This document shows positions 46,887 to 56,446 of a stretch of DNA of 64,000 nucleotides, piece by piece. This DNA comes from Roseibium sp. (lineage in GTDB: Bacteria; Pseudomonadota; Alphaproteobacteria; Rhizobiales; Stappiaceae). The notes under the pieces were generated by a model. It worked only from the letters and a program-made list of their open reading frames with translations. It was not told where the DNA came from and did not search any database. The position numbers and the translations under genes are program-made. Each line of letters opens with the position of its first letter. Position 1 is the stretch's first letter. The stretch covers positions 434,001-498,000 of the forward strand of contig JAEPML010000002.1 in NCBI GenBank assembly GCA_017643925.1, read 5' to 3'.

Positions 46887-47570
46887 ATGACACATACGCT
46901 TACAGGCGCCCGTCTACGGCGATGTTTGCAAACCGTAGGATTAGCAACTGCCTTTTCCCTGGGTGCAGGTACACTCTTTGGCGCCGCAAATGCCGAACCT
47001 GTGGCCCTTGTTCTGGACAAGTCCGAAGGTGTCGAGGTCTCCTCGTTTACCGAACTCATGCCAGGTGACGTGGTCGATCTCGGTGCGGATGGTCATGTTG
47101 ATCTGCTTGACTATGCGGCATGCCAGGAAGTGCGCCTCAAGGCGGGCACGGTCACGGTGTCATCTTCCGGCTATTCACTCGACGGCGGACAGGAAAAGGT
47201 TCTGCGCGCAGGCAACTGCCTGAAGGCGGATGCTGACGCCAATACCGACTCGGCTGCAAAGGGACTGACCGTCACCCTTCGGGGATTGACGCTGTCTGAC
47301 AAGAAGGCGGCCGCGTTGATGCTTCGTTTCGACGACGACCTGCGTGACCAGTATGACACCGTCTTCGTTTCCTTCGAGGGAGGTGCCCCGAAGCGTTTTG
47401 AGGTCCTGGACAATATCCTGACCGACATGCCTTCGAAGGAGGACGACGAAGAAGTGGATGTGGAGTTGTTCCTGCAAGGCAAGGCTCCGGACTACGGTGT
47501 TGTAATGCGTAAATTCACCATCGACCCGGCAGAGGTCGGACGCAAAACCGCGGTTGTCATCGTGAAATGA
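46887..47570 (+). CDS. Secreted protein with FecR-like N-terminal part, unknown
   Basis: A 227-residue protein with a signal peptide ending around AANAEP. Residues 30-110 (LMPGDVVDLGADGHVDLLDYAACQEVRLKAGTVTV, two segments) have the strand pattern of FecR-like sheets, and two cysteines could pair. The C-terminal half is acidic (DDEEVDVELF). Its stop overlaps the ATG of the CHASE2 cyclase gene, so the two are translationally coupled and may act together, for example as a periplasmic ligand or sensor partner. TTAGGAGA precedes the ATG. The FecR assignment is weak. Confidence 0.6.
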   Translation: MTHTLTGARLRRCLQTVGLATAFSLGAGTLFGAANAEPVALVLDKSEGVEVSSFTELMPGDVVDLGADGHVDLLDYAACQEVRLKAGTVTVSSSGYSLDGGQEKVLRAGNCLKADADANTDSAAKGLTVTLRGLTLSDKKAAALMLRFDDDLRDQYDTVFVSFEGGAPKRFEVLDNILTDMPSKEDDEEVDVELFLQGKAPDYGVVMRKFTIDPAEVGRKTAVVIVK

Positions 47571-49510
47571 CATCAGACAGGCCGTTTGCAGATGCGGCCC
47601 TTGGCAGAAAACAGCTCGTCATACTGATAGCGATTGCCGCTATGCTGGCTGGAACTGTCACCGGGCTCACTGCGAAAAAGGCCATCTGGGAAGGCTGGGT
47701 GACAGACCAGCTCTTTCAGGTCAGGGCCATTTTGAGAGGGCCGCAGGAAGCTGCGGCATCTCCGGTGGCGGTTATTGGCCTCGACCAGACTTCACTTGAT
47801 TCTGAGCGCCTTTCGTCGCTTCCGCGCGTGCTGATGACACCCGTGCTTGCGGAGGCCGGTCAGGCGATCCTGGATGCCGGCGCAGTCGCGCTGGGCTTCG
47901 ATTTCGTTTTTGCCTACAGCGCCGACACGTTTGTCGATCCAAGTTCAGGCGAAAAACGGCTTCTCGACTATGATCAGCCCTTCAAGAGGTTCCTGTTCAA
48001 GAACAGGGGGCGGATCTTTGTCGCCCATACCGAGGTCGGTGTCCCGCACAGGAGCTTCTCCGGCGCAGCCGGGGCAGGGGGCGTGCGTTCGGTTCAGGTT
48101 GTTCCGGACAGCGACGGTGTTGTCCGTTGGCACACGCCCGGTGTGCCGCTTTCAAACTCAGACTATCTGATTGACGCACTTCTGGGTGCGGCCGGCTCGA
48201 CCGTCTCCGAGAGCTTCATGCCGATACCGGAAAACCGGCTGGCGACATTACTGCCATACCTGTCTCTCATCGACGTTCTTGCCCTGTCCGAAAGTGATGA
48301 AGGAAAGGCAGAGCTTGAGCGTTTCGTGAAAGACCGCATCGTCTTGATTGGCGGGCTGCTGCCCTTTGAGGACGAGCATCGTTTCTCGGACCGTTTCTTG
48401 CCACACCTGCCTGCCGGCCTCGCGGAGACAGGCGCCAGTGGCCGGCCACCAGTCCCGCTCCTGGACACGGCAGGCGTGCTTGTGCTCGCCGAGTTCATCA
48501 GCGCCGAACTCGCCGGAAGAACCGCCAGTGAACCTTCTGCCGGCAGCTTGCCGGCCCTTGCATTTCTGTTCGCAATTGCAGGCGGCATGGCCGGGTTGTT
48601 CCTGCCGCTGGCAGCGCTCCCGTTCGTCGCGCTTGTCGGCGTGGGGGCGGGCCTTGCGATCGCGCTCCTCGGGTTGGATTTCGGTATCATGCTTGCGCCC
48701 GGCGTGATGCCCGTTTCCTGCGTCAGTGCGATGGTGGTCGCCTCGGTGGGAAAGGTCGGTATCCTGCAGCGCCGGCAGCGCACCCTCGTCAGGTTGTTCG
48801 GGCACTATCTGGCCAAGGATGTGATCAAGCAAATGGCCCAGTCCGAGCAACTACCGGAACTGGGTGGCGACACCCGCTACGTGGTCGTGGCATTCATCGA
48901 CATTGTCGGGTTCACAAAGATGTCCGAGAAACTGGCCGATCGGGACGTCGTAAGGGTCGTCAACGCCTGTTTCGATGCCATCGGTCAATCGATCACGGCT
49001 CACCAGGGCTATATCGACAAGTATATCGGTGATGCCATCATGGCGGTCTGGAACGCACCCAACATTGTTGAGCGTCCGGAACAATCGGCCGTGGATGCAG
49101 CCGTTGAAATCATCGGGTTGCTTGAGAAAATCAGGGATATCACGGGACAGCAGGAGCTGGACCTGCGCATTGCCCTGAATGCTGGTCCCGTTCTTGTCGG
49201 AGATATCGGCGGAGAACACCGACGTTCCTTCACCGTCATGGGAACGACCGTGAACACTGCGAGCAGAATTGAAGCGGTTGCAAAGGACAAGAAGGTCCGC
49301 TTGGCCATCAGTCAATCGGTGGCAGATCACTTGCCAAGAACATATCCGGTGAAGGAAATCTGGACCGGCCAGTTGCGGGGCCTTTCAACGGATATTTCGG
49401 TCTACACCTTGGATGAGCCTGAAATGTTCATGGAACTCGTCGGGCCAGCCATCGAGGGGCGCGGCAAATCCGGCCGTTCGAAGCTGCTGAAGTTTCGCAG
49501 AAAAAACTGA
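47567..49510 (+). CDS. CHASE2-domain class III adenylate/guanylate cyclase
   Basis: A 647-residue inner-membrane sensor. One helix at about 20-40, a periplasmic CHASE2 domain (50-330; VAVIGLDQTSLDSERLSSLPR, GFDFVFAYSA), about three helices at 325-395, then a class III cyclase domain (440-630). Both metal-binding Asp residues are visible (FIDIVGFT, YIGDAIMAVW), as is TVNTASRIEA with the transition-state Asn/Arg. It should therefore be catalytically competent; ATP versus GTP is not certain. Its ATG overlaps the stop of the FecR-like gene. It is a candidate input for the adjacent caspase locus. Confidence 0.9.
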   Translation: MTSDRPFADAALGRKQLVILIAIAAMLAGTVTGLTAKKAIWEGWVTDQLFQVRAILRGPQEAAASPVAVIGLDQTSLDSERLSSLPRVLMTPVLAEAGQAILDAGAVALGFDFVFAYSADTFVDPSSGEKRLLDYDQPFKRFLFKNRGRIFVAHTEVGVPHRSFSGAAGAGGVRSVQVVPDSDGVVRWHTPGVPLSNSDYLIDALLGAAGSTVSESFMPIPENRLATLLPYLSLIDVLALSESDEGKAELERFVKDRIVLIGGLLPFEDEHRFSDRFLPHLPAGLAETGASGRPPVPLLDTAGVLVLAEFISAELAGRTASEPSAGSLPALAFLFAIAGGMAGLFLPLAALPFVALVGVGAGLAIALLGLDFGIMLAPGVMPVSCVSAMVVASVGKVGILQRRQRTLVRLFGHYLAKDVIKQMAQSEQLPELGGDTRYVVVAFIDIVGFTKMSEKLADRDVVRVVNACFDAIGQSITAHQGYIDKYIGDAIMAVWNAPNIVERPEQSAVDAAVEIIGLLEKIRDITGQQELDLRIALNAGPVLVGDIGGEHRRSFTVMGTTVNTASRIEAVAKDKKVRLAISQSVADHLPRTYPVKEIWTGQLRGLSTDISVYTLDEPEMFMELVGPAIEGRGKSGRSKLLKFRRKN

Positions 49511-49607
49511 TTGCCTCCGCACAATTGTCGTTTTGCATCTTGCGTGCCGTTGCGGCATCATCGACGCATGTAGAGCGTGCCACAGCATAAAGGCGACAGA
49601 CGCGTTT

Positions 49608-51602
49608 ATGGTACATCGGCCAGACAATCGGCACCCCGGGGCGCAGCGTCCGGAGTTTGACCGCACCGTAATCCGTGCGCCCGGGACGGGCGGACCCGCA
49701 CAACATGGCGCGCCGTCCACCACGCCCCAACCAGCTCCAAGGCCAAGACCGTCGGCAAAAGGGTTTTCAATGCTGCACTATGCAGCGCTGGCCATCGGGT
49801 TCCTTGTGTTCGGTGGGGCAGTTGGTGGGGCCATCCATCTGGTCACTTCCGGCGCTATTTCGTTTTCTTCGCCTGAAACTGGACAAAGTGATCCACCAGC
49901 CAATCCACCCGGGCAAGAAATCCCTGTTGCCGAAAATGGGCAATCGGACACGACACCCGTCGCCGATCAGGATACGCCGACGGAGTCCGGCCCGGAACAG
50001 GATCAGCTCGAGGAGAAACTGGCGAGTGGTGACGAACTGGACCTGCCGGCAGATCCATTCTTCGATATGGCTGTTTCGGCGGTCATTCCCCTTGCCGGTG
50101 ATCCGGTCCTCTTGAAGTCAGACACGGCGACCAGTCGGATCGAACTCTCCGAGCGTCCAATTCCCGAGAATTCAGGTAGCAGCAAGGCGGTTAGCTTTCC
50201 GACGATTTCAGCATATGTGCTGGATAGCCAGATGCTTGACGAAAACGGCGCGTTGGTGATCAGGGCGCCCGGTACGGAAAGCGATTTCCAGTTCGGCAAT
50301 TTTGGTGGCGGGCAGGATACCGATACGCTTGAAATCGACGAAGCGCCCGACCAGCCGGAGGACGCAGGCGCCGGGCTGCCAGTGTTTCTGAAGCCACCAA
50401 CGGATACCTTGAACCTTTTCATGTCGGAGCGGCCGATTGGCCAGGGGCCAAACAGAATTGAAATTCTGCGCGAGATAGACAAGTCGACGAGCCTCGCCGA
50501 ATTCCTGAAAGAACACGGTTTCGATGAAGAGGCTACCAAGTCTCTGTTGAAATTCTACTCCGAAGAAATCCGCAAAGGAGATCTAATCGCGGGCGATCAA
50601 ATCGCGGTGCGCGGTGTGAGGATGCCGAACAAGGTTGGGCGCATCGGGGACTATTATCGTCCGGTTCAGTTGTCGCTTTATGGCAAGGAGGGATATGTCG
50701 GCACGGCTGCTTTTTCCACGAGCCGCAGCGGCGAGCCCTACGTGCATGGTGCAGATCCCTGGTTTGGAAAAACAATCGCGCAAGAAAAAATCGTGAGCGA
50801 CAAGAACGCGGCCGATGCCAAGAAGCATCGGCTCATCGACGGTCTTTATGCAACCGCCGTCCGCAATGCGGTTCCAGCGTCGATTGTCGGCGAGGCGATT
50901 GCTTACCTTGCCCCGATGACGGACCTGAAGCGCGCGGTAAAGCCTGACGAGCGCTTTACACTGGTCTTCACCGACGCGGCTCGTGACGAAAAACGCGGTG
51001 GCGGCAGGGTCCTGTTTGCCGGCGTTCGCCGAGGCGATACGTGGTCCGTCAGGTGTTACGTCTTGAAGGCCCCGGGGAACAGAGGTTTTGCCTGTGTCAG
51101 TGAGGGCGGCAAGGTGAGCCTGTCCGGGGCCATGCTCGTTCCGGTAAAGGGGGTTCTTACCTCCAAGTTTGGAATGCGGTTCCATCCCATCAAGAAGACG
51201 CAGCGGCTGCATGCCGGGGTCGACTGGGCGGCGCCGACCGGCACCCCAATCCGCGCTGCCTTTTCGGGCAAGGTTACATACCGGGACGTCCGCGGCGGAT
51301 ATGGCAATTTCATAGAACTCAGCCACAAGGGCGGAATTACCACCCGATATGCTCACATGCATGAATATGGTGATGGCATCGAGTTGGGCACGGTGGTCCA
51401 GGCGGGAGACCTGATCGGTTATGTCGGCACGACGGGCCTTTCAACGGGCCCACACCTTCATTTCGAGATCCGGCAGCGCGGCGAGCCGACGGATCCGCTC
51501 GAATTCGAGATGGAAACGGGAACCGATGCCCCTCAATCCGTTGCCAGCAAGGACCTGAAAGACTATCGGACCGCAATTGCCGGCATACTGACTGGTCAAT
51601 AA
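49608..51602 (+). CDS. Membrane-anchored M23 family metallopeptidase
   Basis: A 664-residue protein from the ATG at 49608 (a TTG at 49533 would add 25 unlikely residues). A basic, Pro-rich cytosolic tail is followed by one helix at about 55-80, a long acidic linker, a LysM-like/opacity-type domain at about 300-360 (LAEFLKEHGFDEEATKSLL) and a C-terminal LytM domain with HAGVDWA and GPHLHFEIRQ zinc ligands. It likely cuts peptidoglycan cross-links in the periplasm. It lies between the cyclase and the PAAR gene. Confidence 0.9.
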   Translation: MVHRPDNRHPGAQRPEFDRTVIRAPGTGGPAQHGAPSTTPQPAPRPRPSAKGFSMLHYAALAIGFLVFGGAVGGAIHLVTSGAISFSSPETGQSDPPANPPGQEIPVAENGQSDTTPVADQDTPTESGPEQDQLEEKLASGDELDLPADPFFDMAVSAVIPLAGDPVLLKSDTATSRIELSERPIPENSGSSKAVSFPTISAYVLDSQMLDENGALVIRAPGTESDFQFGNFGGGQDTDTLEIDEAPDQPEDAGAGLPVFLKPPTDTLNLFMSERPIGQGPNRIEILREIDKSTSLAEFLKEHGFDEEATKSLLKFYSEEIRKGDLIAGDQIAVRGVRMPNKVGRIGDYYRPVQLSLYGKEGYVGTAAFSTSRSGEPYVHGADPWFGKTIAQEKIVSDKNAADAKKHRLIDGLYATAVRNAVPASIVGEAIAYLAPMTDLKRAVKPDERFTLVFTDAARDEKRGGGRVLFAGVRRGDTWSVRCYVLKAPGNRGFACVSEGGKVSLSGAMLVPVKGVLTSKFGMRFHPIKKTQRLHAGVDWAAPTGTPIRAAFSGKVTYRDVRGGYGNFIELSHKGGITTRYAHMHEYGDGIELGTVVQAGDLIGYVGTTGLSTGPHLHFEIRQRGEPTDPLEFEMETGTDAPQSVASKDLKDYRTAIAGILTGQ

Positions 51603-51714
51603 GTCACGCGAAAGATAATCAAACGCCCATTTTGTGATGCGCGTCGCACCGATTGGCCCGACTTGATGTATGCTGGACCCTTAAATTGGACTTCTTGCAA
51701 CGGGAGCGCATGTC

Positions 51715-52011
51715 ATGTCTCAGCCATCTGCTCGATTGGGCGACTTTCATATGTGTTCGATGACACCGGTTCCTCCGGGCCTTCCGATTGCACCTCCCTG
51801 CAAGATCAACGTCTTGATCGGGAAACGGCCCGCGGCCAGAATGACGGATCTTTGCATTTGTGCCGGTCCTCCTCCGGCGAATGTTGACCCGATCGTGAAA
51901 GGATCCTTCACCGTGCTCATTGGCATGCTGCCGGCGGCCCGCATAGGAGATCCAACGCTCAAGGGTGGTGTCATCACTACGGGCGAGTTCACGGTGTTGA
52001 TCGGCGGATAG
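51715..52011 (+). CDS. PAAR-domain T6SS spike-tip protein
   Basis: A 98-residue PAAR protein that would cap VgrG at the tip of the type VI needle. Three repeats are visible, ending NVLIGKRPAARMTD, TVLIGMLPAARIGD and TVLIGG, with Pro-rich turns. It has no C-terminal toxin extension and no vgrG next to it, so it is an orphan tip protein. It is transcribed toward clpV, with a strong terminator between the two. GGGAGCG precedes the ATG. Confidence 0.9.
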   Translation: MSQPSARLGDFHMCSMTPVPPGLPIAPPCKINVLIGKRPAARMTDLCICAGPPPANVDPIVKGSFTVLIGMLPAARIGDPTLKGGVITTGEFTVLIGG

Positions 52012-52044
52012 AGGTCGACTGGTCAAAACTGCAGGAATTTGATG

Positions 52045-52080
52045 AAACCGCACGCCGTTATGGCGTGCGGTTTCTTTTTT
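52045..52080 (+). terminator. Rho-independent terminator after the PAAR gene
   Basis: A perfect 12-bp stem (AAACCGCACGCC / GGCGTGCGGTTT) with a 5-base loop is followed by CTTTTTT. It separates the convergent PAAR and clpV genes and works best for the plus strand. Confidence 0.9.
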
Positions 52081-52081
52081 G

Positions 52082-54898
52082 TCAGCTGTCTGTCCCGGTG
52101 GTTATCTCGATCCCGTCGTCTCCCGCGACAAGCGTGACTTCCGCTATCTCCTCGCCATTCATCTGCGCGGTCAGGAACGTGCGGGACAACTTCGGCAGCA
52201 GGTCGTTGGTCAGGATGTTGTCGATCATGCGGCCGCCGCTGTCCGGGTCCCGGCAGAGCGAGACGATATGGGCCACAAGGTCGTCGCCATAGGCAAGGGT
52301 CGCGTCGCGGTTTTCCTTCACGCGTTTGACGATCCGGTTGAGTTGCAGCCGGACGATGAAACCGAGCATCGAAGGCGACAACGGGTAATAGGGGATCGTT
52401 ACGATACGCCCCAGCAGCGCGGGTGGGAAAACGTCCAGGAGCGCCGGGCGCAGGGACTCGGCAAGCTGCTCCGGGTCCGGTGCATTGGGGTCGGTCGCGG
52501 CTTGCTCGGGATTGCTGGAAACCGGTGCATCCAGCATGTGACTGGCCGCGTTCATGATGAGATCAGTGCCGACATTGGAGGTCAGCAGGATCAGTGTGTT
52601 CCGGAAATCAATCCTCCGTCCCATCCCGTCTTCCATCCACCCCTTGTCGAAGACCTGGAAGAAGATTTCGTGCACGTCCGGATGGGCCTTCTCGACTTCA
52701 TCGAGAAGAACGACGGAATAGGGTTTCCGACGCACCGCTTCGGTCAGACGGCCACCTTCACCATAGCCCACATAGCCCGGAGGAGCCCCTTTCAGGCCGG
52801 ATACGCTATGGGCTTCCTGGAACTCGGACATGTTGATCGTGATGAGACTGTCTTCGCCGCCATAAAGCTGTTCTGCGAGCGCCAGGGCGGTTTCGGTCTT
52901 GCCGACACCTGACGGGCCGCACAACATGAAGACGCCGATTGGCTTGTCCGGATTTCCGAGCTGCGCACGGCTTGTCTCGATCCGCTTGGCGATCATGGCA
53001 AGTCCATGTGCCTGACCGATGACGCGCTTGTTGAGGCTGTCCGTCAGGTTCAGGATCGTTTGCATTTCGTCCTGCACCATGCGGCCAACCGGAATTCCGG
53101 TCCAGTCGGAAATGATGCTGGCGACGGCCTCGTCATCCACATAGGCATAGACCATGCGATCGTCTTCTGGAATTTGGGAGAGTTCCGCACGCAAATCCTT
53201 CAGGGCATCGCGAATTGCCGTCTCGTCTTCGAGATCGACGTCCAGATCGAGTTCAATGTCGTCGATTGAGACCAGGGCGGGACCACCGTGCTCCGGATCT
53301 TCTATTTCCGAGCCCTCCGGATGCGGCGCAGGATCGCCACCCTTGAGAGCGGAAAGAGCGGCATTCAAACGACGAATGCCGGCAACGAGTTTGCGTTCGC
53401 GTTCCCATTCGTTGCGAACAGCCTCGATTTCCGTTTCGGTGTCCTCAATCGCCGAGTTGAGAGTGTCGAGCTGTTCCTGGTGCTCCATGCCAAGTTCGGC
53501 ATCATTGGTGAGCGCCTGTTTTTCAGTTTCCAGAAAGCCCTTTCGGGCGACCAGGTCGGACAGTTTCGCTGGCTGAGCCGCCTGCGAGATATTGACCCGC
53601 GCTGAAGCGGTGTCCAGAACGCTGACGGCCTTGTCCGGCAATTGCCTGGCGGGAATATACCGGTGAGACAACGAGACGGCGGATCTTACCGCGCTGTCAA
53701 GAATGCGCACCTGGTGATGTTCTTCCATTGGCCCCAACAGGCCGCGCACCATGGCAAAACAATTCTCCTCGTCCGGCTCGTCCACCTGGACGGGTTGGAA
53801 CCTCCGGGTAAGGGCCGGATCCTTTTCAAAGTGCTGGCGATATTCAGACCAGGTCGTGGCGGCCACGGTTCGCAGTGTGCCGCGCGCCAGGGCCGGTTTC
53901 AGAAGATTTGCAGCATCGCCGGTTCCGGCCGCACCACCCGCACCAATAAGCGTGTGCGCCTCGTCGATGAAGAGGATCGTCGGGACAATCGAGGCATGGA
54001 CAGCGTCGATAACAGCGCGCAGGCGCTTTTCAAACTCGCCCTTCATTGAAGCTCCGGCCTGCAATAGACCGAGATCCAGTGCGCACAGGCGCGTTCCGAG
54101 GAGCGCAGGCGGCACGTCACCGGCGACGATCTTCTGCGCAAATCCTTCCACGATCGCGGTCTTTCCGACACCGGCTTCGCCAGTGAGGATCGGATTGTTC
54201 TGCCGGCGCCGCATCAGAACGTCGATGACCTGCCGGATCTCGTCGTCGCGACCGACAATTGGGTCGAATTCCTCGGCGCGGGCACGGGCCGTGAAGTCAA
54301 CGGTGAACTGGGCCAGCGCGTCTTCGCCGACACCGCTTCCCGGAGCGGTTTCCGCATCTTCACCTCCGGCAGCCGAAGCCGCGGCTTTCGGGCCGGAGCC
54401 GTCAATCGGGCGAGCGGCGGTTTCGCCGGACGCCCCGGTGATACTGTCCAGGTTCCGGACAAGGACATCCCGGTTGATCTCCGCAAGTGCACCCGAATAG
54501 CCAAGAAACTGCCGCCAGGTCGTCTTGTCGCCCATCGCGGCAATCAGAACATAGGCCGAGCGGATCTTGTAGTCGCCGTAACGAAGTGTTCCCTCGAACC
54601 AGGCGCGTTCCAGAGCCTCTTGAAACGGGGTCGACATGGAAGGGAGCTCGGTCTGATTGATCTTCAGTTCGGCAATGGCCTGCTGGAGATCCGCATGAAC
54701 CACGCCTGCGTCAATGCCGAAGTGCCGCAAGATGTGCACAAGGTCAGTTGTGTCGTCGCGCACGAGGTAATAGAGCCAGTGCAGGATTTCCAGGTGCCGG
54801 TGCCCGGAGCTCTTGGTAAGCCGCATTGCCTTTTCGAGGCACTCGTAGCTTACGGTGGTGAGTTTGTTGGCAACTGTTTCAACCAGAATATCGCTCAT
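52082..54898 (-). CDS. tssH: T6SS ATPase ClpV (TssH)
   Basis: A 938-residue AAA+ disaggregase that recycles contracted TssB-TssC sheaths. The N-domain spans about 1-165; the first ATPase has GEAGVGKTAIVEG and Walker B TILFIDEAHTLIGAGG; the second has GPSGVGKTETALA and VVLLDEVEKAHPDV. A coiled middle region lies between them. An acidic Asp-rich insert around LDLDVDLEDETAI is longer than in typical ClpV. It ends the minus-strand T6SS operon, 25 bases after tssG. Confidence 0.95.
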   Translation of the reverse strand: MSDILVETVANKLTTVSYECLEKAMRLTKSSGHRHLEILHWLYYLVRDDTTDLVHILRHFGIDAGVVHADLQQAIAELKINQTELPSMSTPFQEALERAWFEGTLRYGDYKIRSAYVLIAAMGDKTTWRQFLGYSGALAEINRDVLVRNLDSITGASGETAARPIDGSGPKAAASAAGGEDAETAPGSGVGEDALAQFTVDFTARARAEEFDPIVGRDDEIRQVIDVLMRRRQNNPILTGEAGVGKTAIVEGFAQKIVAGDVPPALLGTRLCALDLGLLQAGASMKGEFEKRLRAVIDAVHASIVPTILFIDEAHTLIGAGGAAGTGDAANLLKPALARGTLRTVAATTWSEYRQHFEKDPALTRRFQPVQVDEPDEENCFAMVRGLLGPMEEHHQVRILDSAVRSAVSLSHRYIPARQLPDKAVSVLDTASARVNISQAAQPAKLSDLVARKGFLETEKQALTNDAELGMEHQEQLDTLNSAIEDTETEIEAVRNEWERERKLVAGIRRLNAALSALKGGDPAPHPEGSEIEDPEHGGPALVSIDDIELDLDVDLEDETAIRDALKDLRAELSQIPEDDRMVYAYVDDEAVASIISDWTGIPVGRMVQDEMQTILNLTDSLNKRVIGQAHGLAMIAKRIETSRAQLGNPDKPIGVFMLCGPSGVGKTETALALAEQLYGGEDSLITINMSEFQEAHSVSGLKGAPPGYVGYGEGGRLTEAVRRKPYSVVLLDEVEKAHPDVHEIFFQVFDKGWMEDGMGRRIDFRNTLILLTSNVGTDLIMNAASHMLDAPVSSNPEQAATDPNAPDPEQLAESLRPALLDVFPPALLGRIVTIPYYPLSPSMLGFIVRLQLNRIVKRVKENRDATLAYGDDLVAHIVSLCRDPDSGGRMIDNILTNDLLPKLSRTFLTAQMNGEEIAEVTLVAGDDGIEITTGTDS

Positions 54899-54922
54899 GG
54901 TGTCGGCCTTTCAAACTAGTCG

Positions 54923-56446
54923 TCATTGATAAAGGGTTGTGTGCCGGCGAACCGGCCTGAAACGGGTATCGGTGAGCATCTCTTCGTCTTCGTCAGCGTC
55001 CGGAGCCTCCGGATCAACGGATGGTCTGGCAGCCGGTTTCAACCAGCCAATATGGCCGAGCGTTGCAGAGCCCGTTCGGTCCATGTGGACAGCGGATGCG
55101 CATCGCTTGGGCAGGGCAAGCTCGATTTCATATTCAATCTCAAGCCCCAGGTAGAAATCGATGAGGTCGAAAAGTGTTTCGGTCCAGGGGTTGGGTTTCG
55201 TGCGGGTCGGCGGCAGAAACTTGCGGTATTCCTCGAGAGAACCAGTAAAGATCCGGATACGGATCTTGTCGCTGACGCTGTAGACGCGTGCGCCGACAAT
55301 CGTGTCCAGTCCAAGCTGACCGGCACCGCCCGGGCCAAATCCGCCGAGGCTGAGCTGGTCGTCCTTTTCCAGGTGAAGCCAGGTGCCGACACACTGGTCG
55401 ATTTCAACCTTCACGCCGAACACGCCGGAGATCAGTGCCTTGAGCCTTGTCGCGCTCTTTGTCTTGGAGGAAGCAAGCCCGGCATAAAGAAGTTTCACCC
55501 GGTCATCGACCCGGTCCAGGTCCTGGTAGATCGGTGCCCCGATGCCAATCGAAGAACCGAGATAGGACAGGAACCGGTCATCGTCGGGCCTGTCGTGCTG
55601 CACGATGGGCCTGGCGTCGGCCCAGGCACGGTAAAACAACTGCACGAACCGGTTGTTGAAGACATCCAGAAATCTCGGGAAGCTTTCTTCACCCCGCAAG
55701 CCACGCATGATTGCTTCATCGGTATAGGGAGCAGGCAGCGCGCCTTGAGGTCCAAGCAGGCCAAGGAATCTCTCATGGAGAACAAGTCCACCGTCACGGC
55801 CGCGCGTGGCGCGCTCAATGGTCGACGGTGCGTATTCGCTGGACGGGTCCTGTCCGAAGCGGACGATGTCCTCCATTGAACGACGGCTTTTGCCGATCCT
55901 GGGCGGGGCAGGTTCGTCTGGAGATTTGGGGTCTGCGACGGCGGCACGGGCTCCGGGAGCGGTCTGACCTTCCAGCATGCGCAAGACGGCAAGCAGATCG
56001 TGCCCCCCGGGATGTTTTTCGATACGCGCACTCAAGGCTGCCAGAAGCGATGCGTATTGCTGCTGCACAGGAATTTCGATCCTGGCCTCAATGGGAGCGC
56101 TTGCCTCGTCGTCGTCTCCGGTCGAAATGGTGTCTTCTTCCGCCTTGTCTGACGCCGTTTGCCGCTCATCATCATCGACCGGGATGGCATTGTCTTCGAG
56201 TGGCAGCGGCTCATCGGCTGTCGCCTGCGCTTCAGTCGCGGGCGATATGATCGTGCCAGTCTCACCTTCGGGCTCGCTTGAGCCGGCGGGAGCAGTATCT
56301 GCGGAACCTGGCGTCAGGTCATCGGTTTGATCAGGCCAGACGGTTGTCGGCCCACCGCCGAAATTGATAACGGTTTTGTCCTGCGTGGATTTCCGCTCGC
56401 CGGGGTCAGGAAGATCGGCCTGGTCCTTGTCGTCATTGCCACTCAT
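54923..56446 (-). CDS. tssG: T6SS baseplate protein TssG with acidic N-terminal extension
   Basis: A 507-residue TssG. The baseplate part begins near residue 130 (PVQQQYASLLAALSARIEKHPGG) and shows HERFLGLLGPQGALPAPYTD and LDVFNNRFVQLFYRAW, which are typical. The first ~125 residues are highly acidic, rich in Asp, Glu, Pro and Thr, and are absent from ordinary TssG of about 340 residues. ATG at 56446 overlaps the tssF stop, supporting this start. With TssF and TssE it builds the wedge around the spike. Confidence 0.92.
   Translation of the reverse strand: MSGNDDKDQADLPDPGERKSTQDKTVINFGGGPTTVWPDQTDDLTPGSADTAPAGSSEPEGETGTIISPATEAQATADEPLPLEDNAIPVDDDERQTASDKAEEDTISTGDDDEASAPIEARIEIPVQQQYASLLAALSARIEKHPGGHDLLAVLRMLEGQTAPGARAAVADPKSPDEPAPPRIGKSRRSMEDIVRFGQDPSSEYAPSTIERATRGRDGGLVLHERFLGLLGPQGALPAPYTDEAIMRGLRGEESFPRFLDVFNNRFVQLFYRAWADARPIVQHDRPDDDRFLSYLGSSIGIGAPIYQDLDRVDDRVKLLYAGLASSKTKSATRLKALISGVFGVKVEIDQCVGTWLHLEKDDQLSLGGFGPGGAGQLGLDTIVGARVYSVSDKIRIRIFTGSLEEYRKFLPPTRTKPNPWTETLFDLIDFYLGLEIEYEIELALPKRCASAVHMDRTGSATLGHIGWLKPAARPSVDPEAPDADEDEEMLTDTRFRPVRRHTTLYQ

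Noticed and set aside
49608..51602. M23 peptidase as a T6SS peptidoglycan effector
   Set aside because: It has its own membrane anchor, a long linker and a LysM-like domain, as in housekeeping wall hydrolases, and is not fused to PAAR, Hcp or VgrG.
51715..52011. PAAR protein as an evolved toxin
   Set aside because: Only 98 residues, fully accounted for by the PAAR repeats; no extension and no immunity gene adjacent.
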